Part shown: positions 54,658 through 62,679 of the stretch, piece by piece
Layout: every line of letters starts with the position of its first letter
Position numbering within the stretch: position 1 is the stretch's first letter
Assembly (NCBI GenBank): GCA_016779985.1
Contig: JADHMP010000003.1
Span: 124,001 to 188,000, forward strand
DNA from: JADHMP01 sp016779985
GTDB taxonomy: Bacteria; Bacteroidota; Bacteroidia; Flavobacteriales; Flavobacteriaceae
Length of the DNA stretch: 64,000 nucleotides
Direction of reading: 5' to 3'
Made by a program: the position numbers and the translations under genes
The notes under the pieces: generated by a model
Seen by the model: only the letters and a program-made list of their open reading frames with translations
Databases searched by the model: none
Told to the model about the DNA's origin: nothing

Positions 54658-55353
54658 ATGAATAAAATAGGCTATTTCGGACTTGCAGGTGTGATCATCC
54701 TTTTTAGTATTTTGTTTATTCCCAAGATAGTTGCACGCTTTCAGTCTGACACGGTGGTAGAAGACAATAGAGCCACTTCAGCTGAGCCTTTAAGTTATAT
54801 TCAACTCAATGGTCAAACAAAAAATGTGCCTCCCTTTACCTTTTTAAATCAAGACAGTTTATTCATTTCTAATGAAGACTATAAAGACAAAGTCTATGTT
54901 GCTGAATTTTTCTTCACCTCCTGCCCAACTATTTGCCCCATAATGAATAAGAACATGAAATTAATTGAAGAAAAATTTGGTCAGCGAAATGATTTCGGCA
55001 TCGCCTCATTTTCTATAGACCCAGACCACGATAGCCCTTCTGTTTTGAAACTCTATGCAGAACAATATGACGTTTTTTCATTAAATTGGCACTTTTTAAC
55101 AGGGGAAAAAGAGAAAATCTATCAGCTTGCCAACAGAGGTTTTAATATCTATGCTGGAATAAATCCAGATATTGCAGGTGGTTTTGAACATCAAGGCTAT
55201 TTTGCACTCATTGATAAAAATGGTTTTATACGCTCTAGAACAGATCGGTTTGATAATCCAATAGTATATTATATTGGTATTGATCAAGAAGACGGCTCAA
55301 AAGAACAAGTTGAATGGTTGATAGAAGATATCGATAAACTATTATTAGAATGA
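54658..55353 (+). CDS. SCO1/SenC copper chaperone for cytochrome oxidase
   Basis: A 231-residue protein with an N-terminal membrane anchor (about 5-22) and a thioredoxin-like SCO domain. The copper ligands are C-x3-C in SCPTICPIMN (about residues 83-90) and the conserved His in FEHQGYFALIDKNG (about 179). SCO proteins load the CuA site of subunit II (encoded here at 14436, in the other cluster). Its stop overlaps the DUF420 start by four bases (ATGA). Confidence 0.94.
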   Translation: MNKIGYFGLAGVIILFSILFIPKIVARFQSDTVVEDNRATSAEPLSYIQLNGQTKNVPPFTFLNQDSLFISNEDYKDKVYVAEFFFTSCPTICPIMNKNMKLIEEKFGQRNDFGIASFSIDPDHDSPSVLKLYAEQYDVFSLNWHFLTGEKEKIYQLANRGFNIYAGINPDIAGGFEHQGYFALIDKNGFIRSRTDRFDNPIVYYIGIDQEDGSKEQVEWLIEDIDKLLLE

Positions 55354-55886
55354 TGAAAGATAAAATTAGGTCTAAGGAGATCAAAAACAGATACCTTATC
55401 TGGGTAGTTTCGGTGGCTATACCTGTCATAGTTGGAATCCTATTTGCTGTTCGAATACCAAATGTTGCTCCCCTTTCTTTTTTACCACCAATATATGCTG
55501 GAATTAATGGGGTCACTGCAATAGTCCTAATTGCTGCCTACACCGCCGTTAGACGAAAAAACCTTGCTCTTCATGAGCAATTGATGAAAACGGCAATAGC
55601 ACTTTCTGTTGTTTTTTTAGGCATGTATGTTGCTTATCATATGACCTCTGACCCCACACCCTACGGTGGTGAAGGGACTTTAAAATATATCTATTATTTC
55701 ATTTTAATTTCCCATATATTATTATCCATAGGAATAATCCCCATGGTATTAGTTACCTATGTGCGGGCTGTTTCTAAACTTTTTACAGAACACAAAAAAA
55801 TTGCACGATATACTTTTCCTATTTGGCTCTATATTGCTATTACTGGTGTTATAGTTTATTTAATGATAGCACCTTATTACACTTAA
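55350..55886 (+). CDS. DUF420 membrane protein, CtaM-like oxidase assembly factor
   Basis: A 178-residue protein with five membrane helices (about 12-31, 43-61, 75-93, 113-135, 155-174). Conserved histidines lie near helix ends (LHEQLMKTA, YVAYHMTSDPTPYGG, ISHILLS, EHKKIARYTFPIWLY), the DUF420 pattern. The family includes CtaM of Firmicutes, needed for assembly of haem A-containing oxidases. The position directly after SCO supports the same role here. It overlaps SCO by four bases. Confidence 0.88.
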   Translation: MMKDKIRSKEIKNRYLIWVVSVAIPVIVGILFAVRIPNVAPLSFLPPIYAGINGVTAIVLIAAYTAVRRKNLALHEQLMKTAIALSVVFLGMYVAYHMTSDPTPYGGEGTLKYIYYFILISHILLSIGIIPMVLVTYVRAVSKLFTEHKKIARYTFPIWLYIAITGVIVYLMIAPYYT

Positions 55887-55891
55887 TTAAG

Positions 55892-56110
55892 ATGAAAAAT
55901 AATTTTACATTTTTTATAATTTTAATTTTTCTTTTTAGCTTCATAGAAATCAATGCTCAATGCTCAATGTGCCGGGCTGTATTACAATCAGAAGAGGCCC
56001 AAGAAACAGCTAAAGGAATCAATAACGGGATTTTATATTTGATGGCTCTTCCCTATATTTTAGTTGCTCTTGTGGGTTGGAAAGTGATACAAATTTTAAA
56101 AAAAGAATAA
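55892..56110 (+). CDS. Small secreted or membrane CxxC protein
   Basis: A 72-residue protein starting at the ATG at 55892 (MKNNFTFFIILIF); a longer in-frame reading from 55823 would overlap DUF420 by 64 bases and is rejected. It has a signal peptide (to INAQ, about residue 21), a CSMC motif just after cleavage, a short helix (EEAQETAKGINNG) and one membrane helix (about 48-66). This pattern (QCxMC, GINNGI, YLM) recurs in Flavobacteriia next to oxidase assembly genes (from memory). A CxxC facing the periplasm suggests a thiol or metal role in oxidase assembly (inference). Confidence 0.75.
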   Translation: MKNNFTFFIILIFLFSFIEINAQCSMCRAVLQSEEAQETAKGINNGILYLMALPYILVALVGWKVIQILKKE

Positions 56111-56193
56111 TTTTTGTAACATTTTTGGGTTTTCATGGTCTAATTATAAGATGATGATAAAAAATACGATATTTGACATGCATTTAAAATAAA

Positions 56194-56895
56194 ATGATAG
56201 CAATAAAAGACCTACACAAATCTTACAAAATGGGTGATTCCTCACTTCATGTCTTAAAAGGCATAGACTTTAATGTCCAAGAAGGGGAGTTAGTCGCCAT
56301 TATGGGGTCTTCAGGCTCTGGTAAATCAACGCTATTGAATATTTTAGGGATGCTTGACTCGGCTGACAAAGGGCATTATGAGTTAGATGGTGTAGCAATT
56401 AAAGATCTAAATGAAACTAAGGCAGCGAAATATCGCAACCAATTTTTAGGATTCGTTTTTCAATCATTCAATTTAATAAATTATAAGAATGCCCTTGAAA
56501 ACGTTGCACTACCTCTGTATTATCAGGGTGTTAAAAGAAAAGAAAGACAAAAACAAGCATTAGATTATTTGACCAAGGTAGGCTTACATGATTGGGCCTC
56601 TCATTTACCCAATGAGCTTTCAGGCGGACAAAAACAACGCGTTGCAATTGCTCGTGCTATGGCCTCAAAACCAAAAGTACTTTTAGCTGACGAGCCCACA
56701 GGTGCTCTAGACACTAAAACCTCTTATGAGGTGATGGAGCTTATACAACAAATCAATGAAGAAGGGAAAACGATTTTAGTGGTTACACACGAACCTGACA
56801 TTGCCCAAATGTGCAAAAGAATCGTAAAATTGAAGGACGGCGTGATTGTTGAAGATACATTAACAGAACAAGTAGCCGCTTCAAATCATGTTTAG
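56194..56895 (+). CDS. ABC transporter ATP-binding protein, MacB/LolD type
   Basis: A 233-residue ATPase with Walker A GSSGSGKST (about 38-46), the ABC signature LSGGQKQRV (about 141), Walker B VLLADEPTGALD (about 162) and the switch His in VVTHEPD. It is of the MacB/LolD/FtsE type that powers mechanotransmission through FtsX-like permeases. It overlaps the first permease gene by eight bases. With the two permeases, adaptor and TolC-like protein it forms a complete export set. Confidence 0.94.
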   Translation: MIAIKDLHKSYKMGDSSLHVLKGIDFNVQEGELVAIMGSSGSGKSTLLNILGMLDSADKGHYELDGVAIKDLNETKAAKYRNQFLGFVFQSFNLINYKNALENVALPLYYQGVKRKERQKQALDYLTKVGLHDWASHLPNELSGGQKQRVAIARAMASKPKVLLADEPTGALDTKTSYEVMELIQQINEEGKTILVVTHEPDIAQMCKRIVKLKDGVIVEDTLTEQVAASNHV

Positions 56896-58117
56896 TAGAG
56901 ACCGCTGGCAAGAAATTTTTCAAACAATTAGTAAAAATAAAATGCGCACCTTTTTATCTGGTTTTACCGTTGCACTGGGCATTTTTATTTTTGTTGTTCT
57001 GTATGGCTTAGGAAATGGTCTTAAAAATTCTTTTAAAAAGTTTTTTGTTGATGATGCCAACAATGTCATTTTCATCTATCCTGGAAAAACCTCCAAACCC
57101 TACAAAGGATTTAAAGCCAATCGTAGAATAGAATTTGAAAATAGTGATCTGGATGATATAAAAGAAAATTTCACCTTTTTTTTGGAGGACATTACTCCTA
57201 GAATTTCAAGAAACGCCAACGTCCGCTATAAAAATGAAAGCAATTCATACAATACTAGAGGTGTTGCACCCGCCAATCAAAAAGTGGAAAAAACGATCAT
57301 TATGCAAGGGCGTTATCTTAATAACAACGATATCCTAAACAAAACGAAACACGCTGTTATTGGTCGACTAGTGGCTAAAGATCTTTTTAAAGACGAGAAC
57401 CCTGTTGGTGCTTATGTTGAAATCAACAGTAGTGCCTTTAAGGTTATTGGTGTTTTTCAAGATGAAGGTGGAGACAATGAAGAACGCAATATATATATAC
57501 CCTACACCACAAGACAGCAACTAGAAAAAGGAAATGATAAATTAGACCAAATTGTAGTGACCTTTCGAAATGAATTAGGACACACAGGAGCATTGGGGTT
57601 TGAAGACGCCTTAAGAAAATTTTTAAAAGAAAAGAAATTTATTGATCCTACTGACTCAAGTGGGCTTTTTTTTCAAAATGTTGCGGATAACTTAAAGCAG
57701 AACCAACAGTTTGCTGGAGCCCTTCAATTGATTGTTGCCTTTGTCGGTTTGGGAACCCTGATTGCTGGAATCATTGGAATTTCTAATATTATGGTGTTTG
57801 TAGTAAAAGAACGAACTAAGGAGCTTGGGATTCGCAAAGCCCTTGGAGCCACTCCTAAGTCTGTTATACAAATGATTTTACACGAATCTATTTTTATTAC
57901 CACGCTATCTGGATATGCAGGCCTTTTTCTTGGCATACTATTATTGCGAAATCTAGGGTTGAAATTAGAAGATTATTTTATTATCTATCCCTATATCAAC
58001 ATAAACACTGCTCTATTTGCTACTTTCATTCTCATTCTATTTGGGAGTATTGCAGGGTATATACCCGCCAAAAGAGCTGCCAGTATAAAACCCATAATTG
58101 CGCTGCGTGATGAATAG
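56888..58117 (+). CDS. FtsX/MacB-like ABC permease 1
   Basis: A 409-residue permease with one N-terminal helix (about 20-42), a MacB periplasmic core domain (about 45-250) and three C-terminal helices (about 280-305, 335-355, 375-395) ending in the FtsX tail IPAKRAASIKPIIALRDE. The coupling segment VKERTKELGIRKALGATP contacts the ATPase. It overlaps the ATPase gene upstream and the second permease gene by eight bases. It probably pairs with permease 2 as a heterodimer (inference). Confidence 0.93.
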   Translation: MFSRDRWQEIFQTISKNKMRTFLSGFTVALGIFIFVVLYGLGNGLKNSFKKFFVDDANNVIFIYPGKTSKPYKGFKANRRIEFENSDLDDIKENFTFFLEDITPRISRNANVRYKNESNSYNTRGVAPANQKVEKTIIMQGRYLNNNDILNKTKHAVIGRLVAKDLFKDENPVGAYVEINSSAFKVIGVFQDEGGDNEERNIYIPYTTRQQLEKGNDKLDQIVVTFRNELGHTGALGFEDALRKFLKEKKFIDPTDSSGLFFQNVADNLKQNQQFAGALQLIVAFVGLGTLIAGIIGISNIMVFVVKERTKELGIRKALGATPKSVIQMILHESIFITTLSGYAGLFLGILLLRNLGLKLEDYFIIYPYININTALFATFILILFGSIAGYIPAKRAASIKPIIALRDE

Positions 58118-59384
58118 TCTAAAAGTGATTTGGGATACAGATACATGGCAAGAAATTTTTGGTTCCATTGCTAAAAACAAGACACGGACAATAATAACCG
58201 TTATAGGTGTTTTGTGGGGAATTTTTATTTATATAGCCCTCTCAGGAGCCGCAAAAGGGTTAGACAACGGCTTTGAAAGACAGTTTGAAAATATTGCGAA
58301 AAACTCCATGTTTGTCTGGGCACAGAATACAAGCATTCCTTATGACGGTTTTAAGATCGGAAGAAAAATAGTTCTTAAAGTTTCAGACATCGAATATCTT
58401 AAAAGGCAAGTTCCACAAATAGAATATGTTGCTGCTCGAAATGCTATTGGTGTTTTTGGAGGAACTAGCCCCTTAGTGGTTAGAAAAAATAAATCGAGTA
58501 ACTATAATGTATATGGTGACTATCCAGATTATATAAAAATTGCAACCAAAAAACTATATGACGGGGGGCGCTTTATTAATGACAACGATATTACCCATGC
58601 TAGAAAAGTTTGTGTCATTGGAGAACGAACGTTAGAAGAACTATATGAAAGGGGAGAAAATCCTGTCGGTACCTACATAAGAATTAAAGATATTTATTTT
58701 CAGGTGATAGGGGTACATAAATTTATCCAAGGGGGAGGTTTTGATTCAGATGGTGATATTTATATCCCCTTTACCACTTTTAAAAAAATATATAATACGG
58801 GTGACAGAGTTGATTGGTTTACCATTGCAGCCTATGATGAGGCCAATGCTGTTGAAGTTGAAAAAGAAATTAAAGCAGCTTTAAGAAGAAGGCATCGTAT
58901 TTCCCCTCAAGACGAAAGAGCAATTGGATCTTTCAATTTAGGGGAGGTTTTTACTCGAATAATGGGCTTTTCTAATGGGATGACATTTATTTCACTTATT
59001 GTAGGCATAGCAACCATAATTGCAGGAGTAATAGGGATTGGCAATATTTTATTGATTTCAGTCAAAGAACGCACAAAGGAATTGGGAGTGCGGAGAGCTT
59101 TAGGAGCCACCCCAGGAGAGGTTCGTAATCAAATAATTTTAGAATCAGTTTTTTTAACTATTGTAGCTGGAATTATGGGAATAATTTTAGGTGCATTAGT
59201 ACTAGCAGGAATCAATCTGCTAACACAGGATTTGTCCACTTTCCCTTATACAAATCCCACAGTGCCTATACCTTTAATTTTGGGAGCTTTATTCATAATG
59301 ATATTTCTAGGCACTCTAATTGGACTAATTCCGGCACAAAGAGCCGTAAGTATAAAACCTATTGACGCATTAAGAGAAGAATAA
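58110..59384 (+). CDS. FtsX/MacB-like ABC permease 2
   Basis: A 424-residue permease from the ATG at 58110 (MNSLKVIWDTDTWQEIF); a TTG at 58098 is a less likely start. Topology is the same as permease 1: N-terminal helix (about 25-45), periplasmic core (about 50-270), three C-terminal helices and the tail IPAQRAVSIKPIDALREE, with the coupling segment VKERTKELGVRRALGATP. The two permeases share these segments but differ in the periplasmic core, as expected for a heterodimer. The adaptor gene follows after 16 bases. Confidence 0.93.
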   Translation: MNSLKVIWDTDTWQEIFGSIAKNKTRTIITVIGVLWGIFIYIALSGAAKGLDNGFERQFENIAKNSMFVWAQNTSIPYDGFKIGRKIVLKVSDIEYLKRQVPQIEYVAARNAIGVFGGTSPLVVRKNKSSNYNVYGDYPDYIKIATKKLYDGGRFINDNDITHARKVCVIGERTLEELYERGENPVGTYIRIKDIYFQVIGVHKFIQGGGFDSDGDIYIPFTTFKKIYNTGDRVDWFTIAAYDEANAVEVEKEIKAALRRRHRISPQDERAIGSFNLGEVFTRIMGFSNGMTFISLIVGIATIIAGVIGIGNILLISVKERTKELGVRRALGATPGEVRNQIILESVFLTIVAGIMGIILGALVLAGINLLTQDLSTFPYTNPTVPIPLILGALFIMIFLGTLIGLIPAQRAVSIKPIDALREE

Positions 59385-59400
59385 TTTTATAATAAAGAGC

Positions 59401-60531
59401 ATGAAAATTTTAAAATATGTCGGTATTTCGGTCTTGGTTCTAGGAGGGCTATTTGCAGCAGCTTATTTTATCAAGACGAACAGCAAATCCATTATTGAAT
59501 ATGACACTGAAAATCCTTTTATTTCTTCAATTGAAAGGAAAACAGTGGTCACTGGCAAGGTGATTCCCGAAGACGAGGTGGAAATTAAACCCCAAATTTC
59601 AGGCATCATTGATGTCCTTTTTGTTGAAGAAGGAGACCAAGTGAAAACAGGAGACTTATTAGCAAAAGTCAAAATAGTGCCCAATGAGCAAAGCCTTAAT
59701 AGTGCCCGTGGGAGACTAGAAAACACAAAAATTGTGCTCAAAAATGCAGAGGTACTCTACAAACGAAACAAAGCACTATATGAAAAAGAAATAATTGCAA
59801 AGCAAGAATTTGAATCGGCAGAGCTACGCTATAACCAAGCCAAGTTAGATGTTGCCAATGCGGCCTCAGACCTTAAAATTATCAGATTGGGGTCAGCAGA
59901 TGGCTCAACCACAGCAAATACCAATGTACGTGCTACAGTAGCGGGAACAATTCTTGAAATACCTGTGAAAGAAGGAGACCAAGTTATTGAGAGCAATACT
60001 TTTAATGCTGGAACAAGCATTGCGACTATTGCTGATCTAAACAAAATGATCTTCGAAGGAAAAGTAGATGAAGCTGAAGTAGGCAAACTAAAAGTAGGTA
60101 TGCCCTTATCAGTAAGCCTCGGAGCTATTGAAGACCAGGCCTTTGAAGCCCGTTTAAAATTTATTGCTCCCAAAGGCAATGAAGAGCAAGGGGCTGTCCA
60201 ATTTATTATTGAAGGAGATATTTATTTAAATGATTCTACTTTTGTTCGTGCGGGGTATAGCGCTAACGCCTCGCTCATATTAGAACGAAAAGACAGCATT
60301 CTAGTTATTCCAGAATCATTACTGCAATTTGAGAAAGACTCAGACACTCCATTTGTAGAACTAGAAGTAGAAGGTCAGGAATTTGAAAAGAAAGAAATTG
60401 AAACTGGTATTTCAGATGGAATCAATATCGAAATTTTATCTGGCCTAACCCTTGAGGATAATATTAAGGTATGGAATAAAACCGAGCCCAAAAAAATAAG
60501 AGATGAAGATGAAGCATCAGACTCAAACTAA
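59401..60531 (+). CDS. Periplasmic adaptor (MacA/HlyD/RND type)
   Basis: A 376-residue membrane fusion protein. An N-terminal anchor (about 4-24) is followed by a lipoyl half-motif (KPQISGIIDVLFVEEGDQVKTG), a coiled-coil hairpin (about 95-155, LENTKIVLKNAEVLYKRNKA), the second lipoyl half (VRATVAGTILEIPVKEGDQV) and a beta-barrel. It links the ABC permeases to the TolC-like channel encoded next. It is 16 bases after permease 2, in one operon. Confidence 0.93.
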   Translation: MKILKYVGISVLVLGGLFAAAYFIKTNSKSIIEYDTENPFISSIERKTVVTGKVIPEDEVEIKPQISGIIDVLFVEEGDQVKTGDLLAKVKIVPNEQSLNSARGRLENTKIVLKNAEVLYKRNKALYEKEIIAKQEFESAELRYNQAKLDVANAASDLKIIRLGSADGSTTANTNVRATVAGTILEIPVKEGDQVIESNTFNAGTSIATIADLNKMIFEGKVDEAEVGKLKVGMPLSVSLGAIEDQAFEARLKFIAPKGNEEQGAVQFIIEGDIYLNDSTFVRAGYSANASLILERKDSILVIPESLLQFEKDSDTPFVELEVEGQEFEKKEIETGISDGINIEILSGLTLEDNIKVWNKTEPKKIRDEDEASDSN

Positions 60532-60541
60532 CTCAAGTATA

Positions 60542-61957
60542 ATGCATCGCTACATTTTCATTTTTTTATTGTTGTGCACAAGTTTAGGTTTTGGACAAAA
60601 ACTCACCCTAGAACAATGCATTGCCATTGCCCTAGAAAAAAACATAAGTATAAAACAAGCTGATTTGGACGTTGAAAATGCCAAAGTTGGGCAATCCGAT
60701 GCACGTAGTGCTTTTTTACCTAGCATTAATTTACAGTCCAACCATTCATGGAATATCGGTTTGAACTCCAATATTACCACAGGGATTTTAGAAAATCTGA
60801 CAACCCAATTTACGGGTATTTCGGGAAGTGTTGGTATGACCATTTATAATGGTAATAGAAATTTCTTACAGCTTTATAGGTCCAATTTAGATTTATTAGC
60901 ACGTGAATATCAATTGCAAGACATGTCAGATGATGTTCGACTTTTGATTGCAAATGCTTTTTTACAAATCATGTTTAACGATGAAATATTAAAAGTTTCT
61001 AAAACACAGTTGGAATTAAGTCAATCGGAACTAGAACGGACTAGAAACTTAATCACCTCTGGTGTTTTAGCAGCAGGTGATATATATGAAATTCAGGCTA
61101 CTGTTGCTTCACAGGAACAAGCTCTGATCAATGCGGAAAACAACTTGAGACTTTCAAAAATTAATTTAGCTCAATTACTTCTTATTCAAGATTACGAAAA
61201 CTTTGATATTCAGCTACAAGATTTAGAAGTGCCATTTTCAGAGATCACCACTAAAAGCCCCAAAGCCATCTATGAGAAAGCGCTTGAATTTAGAAATGAC
61301 ATAAGAGCGGCAAATACTAATGTTGAAATTGCTACTGCCGATATTAAATTAATAAAAGCAGAACAGTTTCCTAGACTGACGGGATTCTATAGTTATAATA
61401 CTAGGATATCATATAGTGACCAACGTGTTCCAAACGGCAATTTTAGTACACAACCAGTAGGATATATAGAATCAACTGGCGAATCTGTTTTGACTCAAGT
61501 TCCCGAATTTTCAGTGGTAGGTCCTCCATCCTTTTTTGATCAATGGAGTTTATATGACGGTCACAATTTTGGTTTGCAACTTTCCATACCTGTTTTTAAT
61601 CAAAACTCAGTGAAAAATCGAATTACTAGGAGCAAAATCAATCTAGAGCGATCACAGAATTTATTAGATCAACAAAAATTAGATCTTGAAAACACAATCA
61701 ATCAAGCCTACAATAATACCAAGGGAGCATTTAAGATTTATGAAGCTGCACAAACCACTCTTTTAGCTCGAGAGCAAGCCTATAAAAATGCCGGCGATCG
61801 TTTGGAAGCTGGAGCGATCAACTCTTTTGAGTTTATTCAGTCAAAACAACGCTATGAAGAGGCCATGTCAAATTTGGTCAGAGCCAAGTTTGATTATATT
61901 TTTAAGTTGAAAGTGTTAGAGTTTTATTTTGGACTTCCTGCAAGCTTGAACCCCTAA
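60542..61957 (+). CDS. TolC-family outer membrane efflux protein
   Basis: I chose the ATG at 60542 (MHRYIFIFLLLCTSLGFGQ, 471 residues), which gives a clean signal peptide; the ATG at 60503 would overlap the adaptor gene. Two OEP repeats are seen (about 22-215 and 235-465), with long helices (LNVEIATADIKLIKAEQFPR; ESAQTTLLAREQAYKNA-like second repeat) and the repeat start LTLEQCIAIALEKNISIKQA. It forms the trimeric outer-membrane channel of the tripartite exporter. The cargo is unknown; MacAB relatives export peptides, macrolides or lipoprotein-like substrates. Confidence 0.93.
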   Translation: MHRYIFIFLLLCTSLGFGQKLTLEQCIAIALEKNISIKQADLDVENAKVGQSDARSAFLPSINLQSNHSWNIGLNSNITTGILENLTTQFTGISGSVGMTIYNGNRNFLQLYRSNLDLLAREYQLQDMSDDVRLLIANAFLQIMFNDEILKVSKTQLELSQSELERTRNLITSGVLAAGDIYEIQATVASQEQALINAENNLRLSKINLAQLLLIQDYENFDIQLQDLEVPFSEITTKSPKAIYEKALEFRNDIRAANTNVEIATADIKLIKAEQFPRLTGFYSYNTRISYSDQRVPNGNFSTQPVGYIESTGESVLTQVPEFSVVGPPSFFDQWSLYDGHNFGLQLSIPVFNQNSVKNRITRSKINLERSQNLLDQQKLDLENTINQAYNNTKGAFKIYEAAQTTLLAREQAYKNAGDRLEAGAINSFEFIQSKQRYEEAMSNLVRAKFDYIFKLKVLEFYFGLPASLNP

Positions 61958-61995
61958 GACGTTTTTTTCTATGAGGTTTAGTATTTTTAAAGATA

Positions 61996-62679
61996 ATGTC
62001 ATTAATTCTTCATATTGAAACTGCTTCTAAAAACTGTTCTGTTGCTTTAGCAAAATCTGGACGTCTTTTAGCTTTAGAAGAAATAGCAACGGCGCACTAT
62101 AGTCATGCAGAGCAACTACACCCATTTATTCAAGAGCTATTTGAAGCTACTGATTTGAAGGTAGAAAACCTTGATTCAGTGGCAGTCAGTAAAGGTCCTG
62201 GCTCCTTCACTGGTTTACGCATAGGGGTGGCAGCAGCCAAAGGAATCTGCTTTGCTTTAGACATTCCATTAATTGCCATAAATACGTTAGAGCTGATGGC
62301 GCAGTCTCATATAAACGATAAAAACAGGTGGCTTATTCCTATGTTAGATGCGCGTAGAATGGAAGTTTATACTGCTGTTTTTGATGGAGCAGGAAAGGAA
62401 ATCAAACCAACTTGGGCAGAAGTACTTTTCCCAAATTCGTTGGGTGCGCTATTAGAAAATCAAAAGGCGTATGTTTTTGGTGAAGGTGCGAAGAAATTCA
62501 AAACGATTACAGAAAATGAAAATCTTCTTTTTTTAGATAATTACGATTTCCCCTCCGCAAGGCAAATGGTTGCTATGGCCTATGAGGCTTTTAAAACTAA
62601 ACAGTTTGAAGATCTCGCTTATTTTGAGCCCTTTTATCTCAAAGAATTTATTAGTACTCCTCCAAAATCAAAACACTAA
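61996..62679 (+). CDS. tsaB: tRNA N6-threonylcarbamoyladenosine biosynthesis protein TsaB
   Basis: A 227-residue ASKHA-fold protein. The start LILHIETASKNCSVAL and the TsaB motif KGPGSFTGLRIGVAAAKG (about 68-85) are diagnostic. TsaB binds TsaD and TsaE and is needed for the t6A modification of ANN-decoding tRNAs; those partners are not in the window. It is 38 bases after the TolC-like gene and its stop overlaps the stop of the convergent DUF255 gene by four bases. Confidence 0.95.
   Translation: MSLILHIETASKNCSVALAKSGRLLALEEIATAHYSHAEQLHPFIQELFEATDLKVENLDSVAVSKGPGSFTGLRIGVAAAKGICFALDIPLIAINTLELMAQSHINDKNRWLIPMLDARRMEVYTAVFDGAGKEIKPTWAEVLFPNSLGALLENQKAYVFGEGAKKFKTITENENLLFLDNYDFPSARQMVAMAYEAFKTKQFEDLAYFEPFYLKEFISTPPKSKH

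Noticed and set aside
55823..55891. Upstream extension of the small CxxC protein
   Set aside because: It overlaps the DUF420 gene out of frame and would put 23 residues before a normal signal peptide.
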